NCBI GenBank assembly: GCA_934276695.1
Contig: CAKQTF010000007.1
Span: forward strand, 1 to 18,913
Direction: 5' to 3'
DNA from: an uncultured Spirochaetales bacterium
GTDB lineage: Bacteria > Spirochaetota > Spirochaetia > Sphaerochaetales > Sphaerochaetaceae
Length of the DNA stretch: 18,913 nt
The translations under genes and the position numbers were made by a program. This document shows positions 1 to 7,508 of this stretch, one piece after another; the first letter of the stretch is position 1, and each line of letters starts with the position of its first letter. Under the pieces are notes generated by a model, which saw only the letters and a program-made list of their open reading frames with translations, was not told the DNA's origin and made no database searches.

Positions 1-1
1 G

Positions 2-481
2 ATAAATGATGCACTTCTGAGTGTTGCTGTTCTTATTTCCTTTTCAGCAATGAAGATCCTCGATATGCTTGGACTTGAGAGAGTCACATTCTATATTGAT
101 CCTGCGATAACGCTGATGTTTGTATTCACGCTTGTCCCTGGCCTTATTAAGCTCCTTGTATCATCAGCAAGAGAGCTGCTTACAGCTGCACCTCCAGAGG
201 ATGTGCAGGATAGGCTTGACCAGATCCTTTCATTTTATCAGAGAAGATTCGGATTCTCTGATTACTATACATATTCGGCAAAGCTTGGCAGGACTCTTAC
301 GCTTACTGTGTATATAAAGCTGAGCGAAGACCGCAGTGTCAAGGAGCTGGATAGCTACAGAAAAGAGATCCTCAAGGCAATCCAGAATGAGTGGCCGTAT
401 TCAGATAGCGATATAGTATTCACTATCGATACGAGCTGGATGAAGTATTCTGTACCAGCGCCTATTATGGAGCTGAATTGA
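2..481 (+). CDS. Cation diffusion facilitator (CDF) transporter, C-terminal part, 5' truncated by window edge
   Basis: The reading frame is open to the left edge, so the ATG at 50 is internal rather than the start. The visible protein begins with a membrane segment containing an Asp (codon 8-10, in IND-ALLSV) where CDF transporters place the metal-binding Asp of TM5. A second helix follows (IDPAITLMFVFTLVPGLIK, start of TM6), then the LLTAAPPEDV linker and a cytoplasmic alpha/beta domain of about 90 residues with the sequence character of the CDF C-terminal dimerisation domain. The family exports divalent metals such as Zn, Mn or Fe from the cytoplasm by proton antiport. The metal cannot be told from this fragment because the TM2 site is missing. 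The stop is TGA at 479-481 and no terminator is evident after it. Family assignment is fairly secure; substrate is unknown. Confidence 0.72.
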   Translation: MNDALLSVAVLISFSAMKILDMLGLERVTFYIDPAITLMFVFTLVPGLIKLLVSSARELLTAAPPEDVQDRLDQILSFYQRRFGFSDYYTYSAKLGRTLTLTVYIKLSEDRSVKELDSYRKEILKAIQNEWPYSDSDIVFTIDTSWMKYSVPAPIMELN

Positions 482-593
482 TCATTGCTGAATCCCAGCA
501 TCTTTTATTTTACAGTTTTTTCATTATGTATATTTGACTTGCAATGAAATCCGGTAATATCATTAAGAAACCAAAACGTAGGAGAGATTTGAA

Positions 594-1517
594 ATGAAAA
601 GACACAATGTTCTTATTCTTGCAATGCTGTTCATTGTAATGGCAATTGCTGTCTCATGTAAGAGTGAACCACAGACTCAGCCCCTTTCTGAAGATGATAA
701 AGCCCTGATAGATTCAGTTGTTGGAAATGTGGCTCTGCCTGATTCTAGTGGACATACGATTTCTGCTAAAAGCTTCATTACATATGTAAAGGAAGATCTG
801 AACAAAGCTTTATCTCTTGGACTGCGAGCTGGGAATATCGTAATAAAAGGTTCTGTCACAGATGTTCCAGTAGTAAAGCTTGAAATATCTCTTGTTGACT
901 TTACTCCGGCTGAAGGTGATAAGAATCTGGCTTCAGCAGTAATAGTTATTGGTGATGATCCATCAATAGAATCTGGTAAGATATACAAAATTGAGGCCAG
1001 AGACAAAGATGGCACTATTATCTCAGATGAAGAATTGGATGACATAGTCAGCAGCAATGAATTCGTCTCTTATATCTTTAATAATCTGAAAAATGGACTA
1101 TCTGTTAATGGAAGCAATATTGAGGTGAGTCTGAATGCCAATCCTGCTTTTGATGGAAGTGGTGAGATTAAGAGCCTTGATGCAAAGCTGTCTATTAAGA
1201 TGAAGAATCAAATGGTTGTGGATAAATTCAAGTATTCAGGCTCAGCTGAAGCTGTACTCAATGCAACATTCAAACCAGATTCAGAAATAGCAGCCGCTGT
1301 CGCTGATTCTCTCTCGATAAAGGTTTCATTCAATCTGAATATTTATGATGGAGCAAAGGATCATACAGTATCAGGAATCCTTAATCTTGCTTTCCCGGGT
1401 ATTGCACTTGGAAAGTTTATTCCTGACCCATCATTCTCTTCTTTCTCAATTGATGGAAGGGCTATAAATGGAGATGAGGCTCTTAAGTACATAGAATCTA
1501 AGATAACTGTAAAATAA
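594..1517 (+). CDS. Putative lipoprotein of unknown family, copy 1 of a tandem pair
   Basis: The 307-residue protein starts MKRH and has a hydrophobic segment followed by a lipobox ending in Cys22 (AVSC), so it should be processed by signal peptidase II and lipid-anchored outside the cytoplasm. AGGAGAG at 580-586 supports the start. No catalytic motif is visible. The mature part is rich in Ser, Asp and alternating hydrophobic residues, as in a secreted beta-rich domain. It is clearly paralogous to the next gene. Shared blocks are EDLN-AL-G-AG-I-KGS-T near residues 68-90, a F-L-IYDG---H--SG-L block near 248-265, and the C-terminal DG--INGDE-L-YI. A TTGACT (534-539) and TAATAT (555-560) pair with a short 15-bp spacer may be its promoter. 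I do not recognise the family and assign no function. Confidence 0.8.
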   Translation: MKRHNVLILAMLFIVMAIAVSCKSEPQTQPLSEDDKALIDSVVGNVALPDSSGHTISAKSFITYVKEDLNKALSLGLRAGNIVIKGSVTDVPVVKLEISLVDFTPAEGDKNLASAVIVIGDDPSIESGKIYKIEARDKDGTIISDEELDDIVSSNEFVSYIFNNLKNGLSVNGSNIEVSLNANPAFDGSGEIKSLDAKLSIKMKNQMVVDKFKYSGSAEAVLNATFKPDSEIAAAVADSLSIKVSFNLNIYDGAKDHTVSGILNLAFPGIALGKFIPDPSFSSFSIDGRAINGDEALKYIESKITVK

Positions 1518-1536
1518 TAAATCCTGCTGGTAGCAG

Positions 1537-1566
1537 AATGGAGGCTTTAAGGCCTCCATTTTTTTC
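1537..1566 (+). terminator. Intrinsic terminator after lipoprotein 1
   Basis: Perfect 9-bp stem: AATGGAGGC (1537-1545) pairs with GCCTCCATT (1552-1560) around a 6-nt loop and runs directly into a T-tract. It lies 20 nt after the stop codon. The hairpin and the bases just upstream recur after the next paralogous gene. Confidence 0.9.
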
Positions 1567-1704
1567 ATCATTGCATGGCTGATGTTTATAATCTATTGGT
1601 TTTATTGGAAGATGGTAATAGACGGAAGTATAAGTTCTAGGGAAATATTATGATGACTATTATTATAAAATATAAATAATAGGTTTATATTTTGTGATAA
1701 TAAT

Positions 1705-1734
1705 TTGATATACTGATAGTTCTGGTAGTATAAT
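1705..1734 (+). promoter_or_regulatory. Sigma-70-type promoter for lipoprotein 2
   Basis: TTGATA (1705-1710) and a perfect TATAAT (1729-1734) are separated by 18 bp. They lie in the AT-rich gap after the copy-1 terminator, and the expected start point near 1741 leaves a leader of about 27 nt. Copy 2 therefore probably has its own transcript. Confidence 0.7.
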
Positions 1735-1767
1735 ATCATTCAGAAAATAAAATAAAGGGGAATCATA

Positions 1768-2658
1768 ATGAAAACGCACAGTATTATGGTTATGGTGTTA
1801 TTGTCTGCAGTGATGGCTATTGCCATCTCATGTTCAAATGAGACTGCACAGCCGCTCTCAATCGAGAATAAGGCTTTGCTGTATTCCGTTGCTGAGAATA
1901 TTTCATCAGGCTCTGGTTCTAGTAGCAGTCCACAGATTGCTGATGTCTTTCTTGACTATGCGGAGGAGGATCTTAATAGTGCGCTTGGAAAAGGCATACA
2001 AGCTGGGAAGATAACCGTGAAAGGATCCATTACAGGAATAAAGAATCCTGTGTTTGATCTTGATTTAACGCTGGCTGATTTTGGTAAGATATCGTCACTA
2101 TCAATAAAGACAGATAAGACAAAGCCCAGTACAGATCCTTATAGGACTACAGTAATAGCAAAGGATTCTAGAGGTGATACTATCTCAGGAATGTCATTAC
2201 AGAATATTCTTGGCAGTGATGAATTCTCATTCTATGTTCTTGATGCACTGAGAAATGTTTCAATTAATGGGAATAATATGAATGTGGCACTGAATCTTGA
2301 CTATTCAACTGGAGAAGGGAATCTTCCTCAGAGCATTGATGTAGGAGTTTCGGTACAAATTAAGAAGCCGATGCAGATAGGTTCATTCGCTTACTCGGGA
2401 CTGATCAGTGTATCACTGAATGAGAAATTTGTAATAGACCAGGTTAATGGAGGGCTTATGCCTGTATCTATGTTAGTAAGGATTCCGTTTGATCTTAAGA
2501 TTTACGATGGTTTGGGAACTCATTCAATATCAGGGAAACTTAGTATGTTTGGAACTAAGGGCAGTGTGGAGCCTGATTATTCTCTATCTGATTTCAGAAT
2601 AGATGGAACACTTATAAATGGTGATGAGGTTCTTACATATATAAAGAAGATAAAGTAA
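1768..2658 (+). CDS. Putative lipoprotein of unknown family, copy 2 of a tandem pair
   Basis: The 296-residue protein starts MKTH and has a signal segment ending in a lipobox (AISC, Cys22). The Cys is at the same position as in copy 1, and VMAIA-SC is conserved between them. AAAGGGG at 1754-1760 is well spaced for the ATG. After the lipid anchor comes a Ser/Gly-rich linker (around residues 48-56) that copy 1 lacks. Conserved blocks then follow in the same order as in copy 1: EEDLNSALGKGIQAGKI, FDLKIYDG---HSISGKL and the C-terminal DGTLINGDEVLTYIKK. Conservation of the ends with divergence in the middle suggests an old duplication under selection. No enzyme motif is visible; a structural, binding or surface role is inference only. 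Confidence 0.8.
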   Translation: MKTHSIMVMVLLSAVMAIAISCSNETAQPLSIENKALLYSVAENISSGSGSSSSPQIADVFLDYAEEDLNSALGKGIQAGKITVKGSITGIKNPVFDLDLTLADFGKISSLSIKTDKTKPSTDPYRTTVIAKDSRGDTISGMSLQNILGSDEFSFYVLDALRNVSINGNNMNVALNLDYSTGEGNLPQSIDVGVSVQIKKPMQIGSFAYSGLISVSLNEKFVIDQVNGGLMPVSMLVRIPFDLKIYDGLGTHSISGKLSMFGTKGSVEPDYSLSDFRIDGTLINGDEVLTYIKKIK

Positions 2659-2681
2659 AAGAAATCCTTATAGTAGCAGAA

Positions 2682-2706
2682 TGGAGGCTCTAGGGCCTCC
2701 AGTTTT
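2682..2706 (+). terminator. Intrinsic terminator after lipoprotein 2 (near-copy of the first)
   Basis: TGGAGGC (2682-2688) pairs with GCCTCCA (2695-2701) around a 6-nt loop and is followed by GTTTTT. The segment TAGCAGAATGGAGGCT is identical to that in the terminator of copy 1. In the opposite direction it lacks a T-tract, so it is unlikely to end the convergent ATPase gene. Confidence 0.85.
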
Positions 2707-2709
2707 TAA

Positions 2710-3867
2710 TCATTGCATAGACAGGAATTTCCTGTAGCCCTTTATTGATATTCCTTTGAATGCGCCATCATCAGCTCCGCCATAGATTATGGTTCCATTC
2801 TGGGCTTCATCTGGATACTCCCTCATGAAAAGGTTTATTCCTGCAGTCCATTTAGTACTGAATGTCTGGCCAGCCTTGATCTCTACGGGATATAGCATCC
2901 TTCCTCTCTGTATTATTAGATCGATTTCAAATCCATCAGATGTCCTGTAGAACATGAATCTTTCCTGTGCGGCTCTGTTGAGCGAGCTTTTGATAAGATC
3001 TGCAATCACCATGTTTTCAAATAGTGCACCTTTCAGTCTATTGTCTCTGAGCTCTTCTTCCGTGGATATCCCCAGAAGAGCAGCGGCTAGTCCTGTATCA
3101 TAGAAATACAGCTTTGGTTTTTTTGTTAGTCGTTTTGTCCTGGTCTTTTCGTAAGGATGCAGCAGGAAGCATATATATGAAGTCTGCAGTATAGAGAGCC
3201 ATTCCGATACAGTCTTCGATGTCACCCCTGAATCATTAGCTATTGCATTTATGTCCAGGATATTCCCCGTTCTTTCTGCTATTGCAGTCAGAAAGCGCTG
3301 GAAGCCATCAATATTCCTTATTTTCAGGACTTGTCTTACATCTCTTTCAACGTAAGTGCTAATGTAATTTGAATAAAAATATGGCCTGTCCATATCCCAT
3401 GTAATCAGCCTTGGATAGAATCCTGAGATGATTATCTTTTCTGTGCTCCAGCTATCAGCAAAAGATGCTTCTTCTTTTATGGACAGGGGTAGCAATGTCA
3501 GTATAGCGATTCTTCCGGAGAGAGTCTGGGAGACAGCTTCCATGAGAAGAAGGTTGTTTGAGCCAGTCAGCACAAACATACCTGGTGTGTTTTTCTCATC
3601 GATAATGCCTTGAATATAAGACATTAACGATGGTACATGCTGTACTTCATCAAGTATTGCACCTTCAGGTATTGTGCTTAGGAAGCCTTTTGGATCCTCT
3701 GATGCATATGTCCTGCTATCAATATCTTCCAGTGTTATATATTTCTTATCAGGAAACAGGTTCCTTGCGAGTGTTGTCTTGCCGGACTGGCGTGGTCCTT
3801 GGATGAGGATAATAGGATATTCTCTAAAAGCTCTTATTGTGATATCTGAAATATCTCTGGTTATCAT
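2710..3867 (-). CDS. AAA-family ATPase with C-terminal DUF4143 (copy A)
   Basis: The 385-residue protein has the AAA_14 plus DUF4143 layout. The P-loop is GPRQSGKT (24-31), Walker B is AILDEV with D73/E74, and a sensor-like FVLTGSNN lies at 98-105. A winged-helix-like middle follows, then the C-terminal nuclease-like region: KLYFYDTGL (252-260), LFENMV (282-287), and EID (315-317) followed by PVEIK (327-331). The D and E-x-K pattern of a PD-(D/E)XK-like fold is intact here, unlike in the other two copies in this window. The cellular role of these ATPases is not established; they are common and often multicopy in anaerobes. No clear Shine-Dalgarno site precedes the ATG. The start sits within a palindrome, ATCATATGAT (3863-3872). 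It converges on the lipoprotein genes and is not in an operon. Confidence 0.87.
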   Translation of the reverse strand: MITRDISDITIRAFREYPIILIQGPRQSGKTTLARNLFPDKKYITLEDIDSRTYASEDPKGFLSTIPEGAILDEVQHVPSLMSYIQGIIDEKNTPGMFVLTGSNNLLLMEAVSQTLSGRIAILTLLPLSIKEEASFADSWSTEKIIISGFYPRLITWDMDRPYFYSNYISTYVERDVRQVLKIRNIDGFQRFLTAIAERTGNILDINAIANDSGVTSKTVSEWLSILQTSYICFLLHPYEKTRTKRLTKKPKLYFYDTGLAAALLGISTEEELRDNRLKGALFENMVIADLIKSSLNRAAQERFMFYRTSDGFEIDLIIQRGRMLYPVEIKAGQTFSTKWTAGINLFMREYPDEAQNGTIIYGGADDGAFKGISIKGYRKFLSMQ

Positions 3868-3972
3868 ATGATGAATAATAACATGGTTTTTGTAAAATAG
3901 GTAGTATACTTCTTGTAAAACAGGAAATATAAGTCTTGTAATTCTGGCAATAGGAATACTGGCAGCGAAAGC

Positions 3973-3999
3973 TTGACAGATGAATTATATGAATATAAC
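3973..3999 (+). promoter_or_regulatory. Candidate promoter for the repeat microprotein
   Basis: A perfect TTGACA (3973-3978) is followed by TATAAC (3994-3999) with a short 15-bp spacer. The position, 25 bp ahead of a strong ribosome-binding site, supports it; the spacer length does not. If real, the TTG at 3973 belongs to the -35 box and cannot be a start codon. Confidence 0.4.
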
Positions 4000-4023
4000 T
4001 TATTGACATATAAGGAGATTTAT

Positions 4024-4206
4024 ATGGGATTGCTTGATATGATATTCGATATTGATAAAGGTGATTTCATTACGAGGATTTCTAGGAATACAGGAATTGA
4101 CTCAGATGGCAATTTCATCACACGTCTTTCCAATAATACTGTGATGGATGAGGATGGGGATATACATTTCGTTTCATCATGGCCTAATGATGATAATAAC
4201 AGATAG
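4024..4206 (+). CDS. Small acidic protein with internal 15-residue repeats, function unknown
   Basis: The ATG at 4024 has an AAGGAG site at 4012-4017 with 6-nt spacing. This is much better than the in-frame TTG at 3973, which looks like a -35 element. The 60-residue product begins MGLLDMIFDI and contains about two and a half copies of a unit resembling D-DG-FITR-S-NT: at residues 12-26 with DKGDFITRI, at 27-41 with DSDGNFITRL, and a partial copy with DEDGDIHFV. The tail is acidic and polar (PNDDNNR). There is no signal peptide or membrane segment. The D-x-D-G pattern hints at turn-forming or metal-binding loops, but that is inference. It has no operon partner: the 5' neighbour runs the other way and the 3' side is a gene-poor gap. 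Confidence 0.6.
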   Translation: MGLLDMIFDIDKGDFITRISRNTGIDSDGNFITRLSNNTVMDEDGDIHFVSSWPNDDNNR

Positions 4207-4621
4207 TTCTATTTGCGCAGCTAGCTTGCTGATAAAGCCATAGAGATTATCTCTGCCTTGATTTGTATAGTCAGCATAGGAAAGCCTGCAATATTATCTG
4301 CAGGAGTATTTCCACTGCTGGTAATGGGTGATGGTAAATACCTGTATGTTAGAAAGCGGGTAATTTGCAAACAGATATCTGCTGATGTGCAGGAAATCCT
4401 GAATCTGAAACACTCATGGAAGTCTGCTCTTATTGGAATGCTGTTTTCCATAGATGGGAAAGAATCTTTGTGTATTATCCTACTGCCGTGTCTATAGCTG
4501 CATATACAAATATTATTAACTGGTCCTTGCGTGGCATTATAGCAATGTATGATGAGCTGACTAATATGAGAAATTTTATAATGCTTGCTATTATGCACAT
4601 AATCATTGGTTTTTATTTGTT
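4207..4621. other. 415-bp gap with possible degraded membrane-protein coding sequence
   Basis: No intact gene with a ribosome-binding site is evident. On the plus strand, the frame from 4225 to about 4497 gives a protein-like mix of charged and hydrophobic residues, including IEIISALICIVSIGKPAIL. A second plus frame takes over around 4470 and ends at 4625 with a hydrophobic tail (MLAIMHIIIGFYLF). This could be a frameshifted remnant of a small membrane protein, but the two halves share no recognisable family. The minus-strand ORF of 125 codons here has no protein-like features. I treat the stretch as non-coding or decayed. Confidence 0.25.
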
Positions 4622-5893
4622 TTAGAAAACATTATATTCATAACAAGCATTGAATGCCGGTCTCATTTCCTCTATTTGCCTGTGAGTCACTCCATGACAC
4701 TCTGCTAATCTCTCCCAGTTATCCTTTATGGTTTTCAATATTTCTTCGGCATATGCTTTAGCTTTAGATTCTTCGATTTCAAATCGTTTTGCTGTCTGTA
4801 TTGCCAGTTTGATATCAATGCTGTTATCCTCTTCATCTACATTCAGGGATAGCTCATTTCCATAAGGGACTGGATTGACATCATACAATGGAGAGAGCAT
4901 CCAGCCTTTATCACTGAGTATGAATGCATGATTTCGCAGATGGTCATCTGTATTTGTAACTGCCATATTGAATACAATTCTCTTCCATAGTTCAAGAAGG
5001 TCCTTCTTTGGTTGTATCCCATAAGATTTTATGAAAGCTGCAATATCAAGATAACTGCTTCCATCTGCGGCTGATGCTCCATCAGTCTTTCCAAGAAGAG
5101 ACATGGCAGAAGCGAAATGTATACGTTTGATGCCTTGTCTGTCAAAACGCTTTATTAGAAAAGTGCTTCCAAGAGAAGAGAACCGTTCAAGTTTCGCATC
5201 AGGAACATTCAGTCCGCATAAAAGTGCTAAGTCATGCACTGTCATTTCCCAGGCTCCAGTATTATTCTCATCATTTTTAGATGGGAATTTTGCTATCCAC
5301 AGCTGTCCTTTTGTGTCCATTACTGTAGCTTTTGGTCTGGCTCCACCAAGAGAAGAGCCCGGTACTATCAGTTGTTTTATCCATTTTTCAGATAGACTGG
5401 TCTCATCGTTTTCGAATTTTCTGGAGGATTCTTCTAATGTTCTGAGAGAAGTCCATGGCGGAGCTGCTGCAATTTTATCATCAGAAAGGAATGGACCGGC
5501 AGGATCAGTTCTAAATCTCAATCCACCCATTCGTGTCTCATCATAGACACCTAAAAGATAATCACTATCATATAGTTTTGACGGCTTTCTGCCTTCCTCT
5601 GATGCTCTGATTCTCTCTCGCTTATTCATGAGAATACGTCCCCATCGATCAGGAGATGCATCAGAAAACATCCCGAAGAGGCTCTTGCCTGAAGGATATT
5701 GCCTTCCTGGAAATGGCATAAGATCTGGATCTAGGCTCATGGTGAGTCCTGTATTCTTCAGCCAGGCAGTATCATATTCAAAAGAATAGGATTCTGTTCC
5801 TTTGATGGTGCTGACATAGAGCCTTCCCATAAGAACTGGTGTGTCTGAGCTGAAGTCATCATAAACAAAAACTGTCTTCTGGTCTTTTGCCAT
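4622..5893 (-). CDS. hipA: HipA-type serine/threonine kinase toxin
   Basis: The 423-residue protein matches the HipA architecture. It has an N-terminal HipA subdomain (roughly 8-125, with DASPDRWGR at 78-86) and then the kinase core. PGSSLGGARPK (178-188) corresponds to the Ser-containing loop of E. coli HipA. TDDHLRNH (315-322) holds the catalytic Asp316 and metal-binding Asn321. LYDVNP (336-341) supplies the second metal-binding Asp, equivalent to the YD motif. All key residues are present, so the kinase is probably active. Known HipA proteins phosphorylate aminoacyl-tRNA synthetases such as GltX and trigger growth arrest; the target here is unknown. The start ATG overlaps the hipB stop by one base (TAATG), indicating translational coupling. 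Its length is close to that of classical HipA (about 440), rather than the split HipS/HipT forms. Confidence 0.93.
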   Translation of the reverse strand: MAKDQKTVFVYDDFSSDTPVLMGRLYVSTIKGTESYSFEYDTAWLKNTGLTMSLDPDLMPFPGRQYPSGKSLFGMFSDASPDRWGRILMNKRERIRASEEGRKPSKLYDSDYLLGVYDETRMGGLRFRTDPAGPFLSDDKIAAAPPWTSLRTLEESSRKFENDETSLSEKWIKQLIVPGSSLGGARPKATVMDTKGQLWIAKFPSKNDENNTGAWEMTVHDLALLCGLNVPDAKLERFSSLGSTFLIKRFDRQGIKRIHFASAMSLLGKTDGASAADGSSYLDIAAFIKSYGIQPKKDLLELWKRIVFNMAVTNTDDHLRNHAFILSDKGWMLSPLYDVNPVPYGNELSLNVDEEDNSIDIKLAIQTAKRFEIEESKAKAYAEEILKTIKDNWERLAECHGVTHRQIEEMRPAFNACYEYNVF

Positions 5894-6213
5894 TATCCAC
5901 GCCTCTTTGGAGCACGTTTTCGTGTAATCAGATTCAGGTCCTGCAGCTGTCTGCCGAATTCATCGTCCTTTGCAACCAGAAGCAGATCTTTATCCATATT
6001 GTTTAAGGCGTGGAGAACAGCTGCATAGTTTCCCATTGCAACAGCAGGACTTCCATTCTCAACTTTCCATAATGAAGATCTGCTTATTCCTGCACGTTCT
6101 GCCACAAGTTCAGCTGATAGGCTTCGCCTAAGGCGCGCAAGTTTTATCTGTTCACCCATTGTCTTCAGTATTTTCTCAGTAGCAGGAAGTATATTATATG
6201 ATGCTTTCTTCAT
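5893..6213 (-). CDS. hipB: HipB-type antitoxin, XRE-family DNA-binding protein
   Basis: The protein carries a Cro/C1-type helix-turn-helix at about residues 22-75 (recognition helix near SRSSLWKVE) and a basic C-terminal tail (RKRAPKRRG). It sits directly upstream of hipA with a one-base stop/start overlap, the classical order for antitoxin and autorepressor. I place the start at the ATG at 6213, giving 106 residues. The upstream in-frame TTG at 6252 falls exactly on a -35-like TTGATT and would put the promoter inside the gene. From the ATG the predicted transcript leader is only a few bases, so the mRNA may be nearly leaderless; there is no good Shine-Dalgarno site. Known HipB proteins neutralise HipA by complex formation and repress their own operon. 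Confidence 0.88.
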   Translation of the reverse strand: MKKASYNILPATEKILKTMGEQIKLARLRRSLSAELVAERAGISRSSLWKVENGSPAVAMGNYAAVLHALNNMDKDLLLVAKDDEFGRQLQDLNLITRKRAPKRRG

Positions 6214-6223
6214 AATGTTCACT

Positions 6224-6252
6224 ATTGTATACAAATATAATTGTTTAATCAA
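6224..6252 (-). promoter_or_regulatory. hipBA promoter with overlapping palindromic operator
   Basis: On the minus strand TTGATT (6252-6247) and TACAAT (6229-6224) are 17 bp apart. A perfect 10-bp palindrome, TTGTATACAA (6225-6234), covers the -10 box. This is the kind of site an XRE antitoxin dimer would use to block its own promoter. It differs from the E. coli hip operator, so binding is inferred from position and symmetry only. Confidence 0.5.
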
Positions 6253-6291
6253 TTTTAGAAAACATTATCACAAAATCAGATAAAATTGTAA

Positions 6292-7485
6292 TTACATGGA
6301 GAGCCAGTCGGCGATATCATGGATTTTGATGCCCTCATAGCTGTATTCAGGGTGTCTTGTCCTTGCAATGATCATTTTCGGATAAGCATCCCTGATCTGA
6401 AGCAAAGGGGAATACTCACGTTTGAATGTCTCTTCACCAGAGATGTTATCACTTACCTGAATGTATATCCTCTCGCTTCCTCTCTGTGCAACGAAGTCGA
6501 TTTCTTTTTTGTAGAGCTTCCCGACATGAACATCATAGCCTCGACGCAGTAGCTCTATTAAGACCATATTCTCGTATAGCCTGCCATAGTCCATGTTTCG
6601 ATTGCCAAGGACTGCATACCGTATTCCTGTATCACATAGATAAAGTTTCTCAGAGCTTTCCAGGTATTTCTTTCCTTTTATGTCATAACGCCTTACATTG
6701 TAGAATATGAATGCATTGCACAGATATCTGATATACCTCCCAATGCTTACATGATTTGAAGGGGTTCCGTTTGCTGTGAGGGCCTGACTGATTTTGTTAG
6801 AAGATGTCAGATTGCTGATATTATCCATAAGAAACTCACTAAGGTGCTGCAACGCAGATGTACCATTTAGGTTATACTTCTGTACAAGATCCCTTGTGAC
6901 AATCGTCTCATAGACCTCTTTTATATAATTAATCCTGTCTTTTTCCGTCCTGTAGGCATAAGATCCTGCTAATCCGCCTCTGACAGCATATTCATCAAAA
7001 AGCTTATCCCTATCATTTATATCATCATAATATGCACAGTATTCCTTGAAGCTGAAAGGCAATATATGCAGCTCGATGAATCGTCCTGTGAATAGAGTTG
7101 CTAGGTCCGTGCTTAAGAGAAAAGCATTGGAACCGGTTATGTAGATATCGTATTTCCTTTTTGAGTGAATACTGTTGACTGCCAGTTCAAATTCTGGGCA
7201 CATCTGAACTTCATCTATGAATAAATAGTTAGTTTTCCCTTCTTCATAGTGCTCTTCTGCATAATCATGAAGGGCATGGTATTCTTTCAGATTCTCAAAT
7301 GCAAGATCCATGAAATCAATGAAAATAATGTTTATATTCTCTTTATTCTCTCTTAGGTATCTGATATATGACTTCATCAGCTCTGATTTCCCAGAACGGC
7401 GGATCCCCGTGATGATTTTTATGTCTGGTGTGCCATTTAATGCGATTAACCTATTCAGATATTCTGTTCTTTTTATTGTCCTCAT
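6292..7485 (-). CDS. AAA-family ATPase with C-terminal DUF4143 (copy B)
   Basis: The 397-residue protein has a P-loop GIRRSGKS (27-34), Walker B YLFIDEV with D91/E92, and a sensor-like DIYITGSNA (113-121). The C-terminal region carries KLYLCDTGIRYAVLG (280-294), LYENMVLIEL (303-312) and KEIDFVAQRG (327-336). The next strand reads YIQVSDN where the family normally has a P-x-E-x-K pattern, so the E and K of the nuclease-like motif are missing and only ATPase function looks intact. AGGGA precedes the ATG with 8-nt spacing. It belongs to the same broad family as copies A and C but is a divergent member (IRRSGKS rather than RQ-GKT), so local duplication is unlikely. It is a single-gene unit whose 3' end lies 40 bp from the start of the hipBA promoter region. 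Biological role unknown. Confidence 0.87.
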   Translation of the reverse strand: MRTIKRTEYLNRLIALNGTPDIKIITGIRRSGKSELMKSYIRYLRENKENINIIFIDFMDLAFENLKEYHALHDYAEEHYEEGKTNYLFIDEVQMCPEFELAVNSIHSKRKYDIYITGSNAFLLSTDLATLFTGRFIELHILPFSFKEYCAYYDDINDRDKLFDEYAVRGGLAGSYAYRTEKDRINYIKEVYETIVTRDLVQKYNLNGTSALQHLSEFLMDNISNLTSSNKISQALTANGTPSNHVSIGRYIRYLCNAFIFYNVRRYDIKGKKYLESSEKLYLCDTGIRYAVLGNRNMDYGRLYENMVLIELLRRGYDVHVGKLYKKEIDFVAQRGSERIYIQVSDNISGEETFKREYSPLLQIRDAYPKMIIARTRHPEYSYEGIKIHDIADWLSM

Positions 7486-7508
7486 TCTTGATTCCCTGAT
7501 TTCAAAAA

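Noticed and set aside
4221..4598. Minus-strand ORF of 125 codons in the gap before hipA
   Set aside because: No ribosome-binding site, Cys/Ser/Ile-rich low-quality composition and no recognisable motif. The opposite strand is more protein-like.
5103..5546. Plus-strand ORF of 147 codons inside hipA
   Set aside because: It is antisense to the intact HipA kinase frame, with all catalytic motifs on the other strand.
2710..7485. ATPase copy A, repeat microprotein, hipBA and ATPase copy B as one defence operon
   Set aside because: The microprotein lies on the opposite strand, a gene-poor gap separates it from hipA, and hipBA has its own promoter. Co-location is not evidence of a joint system.
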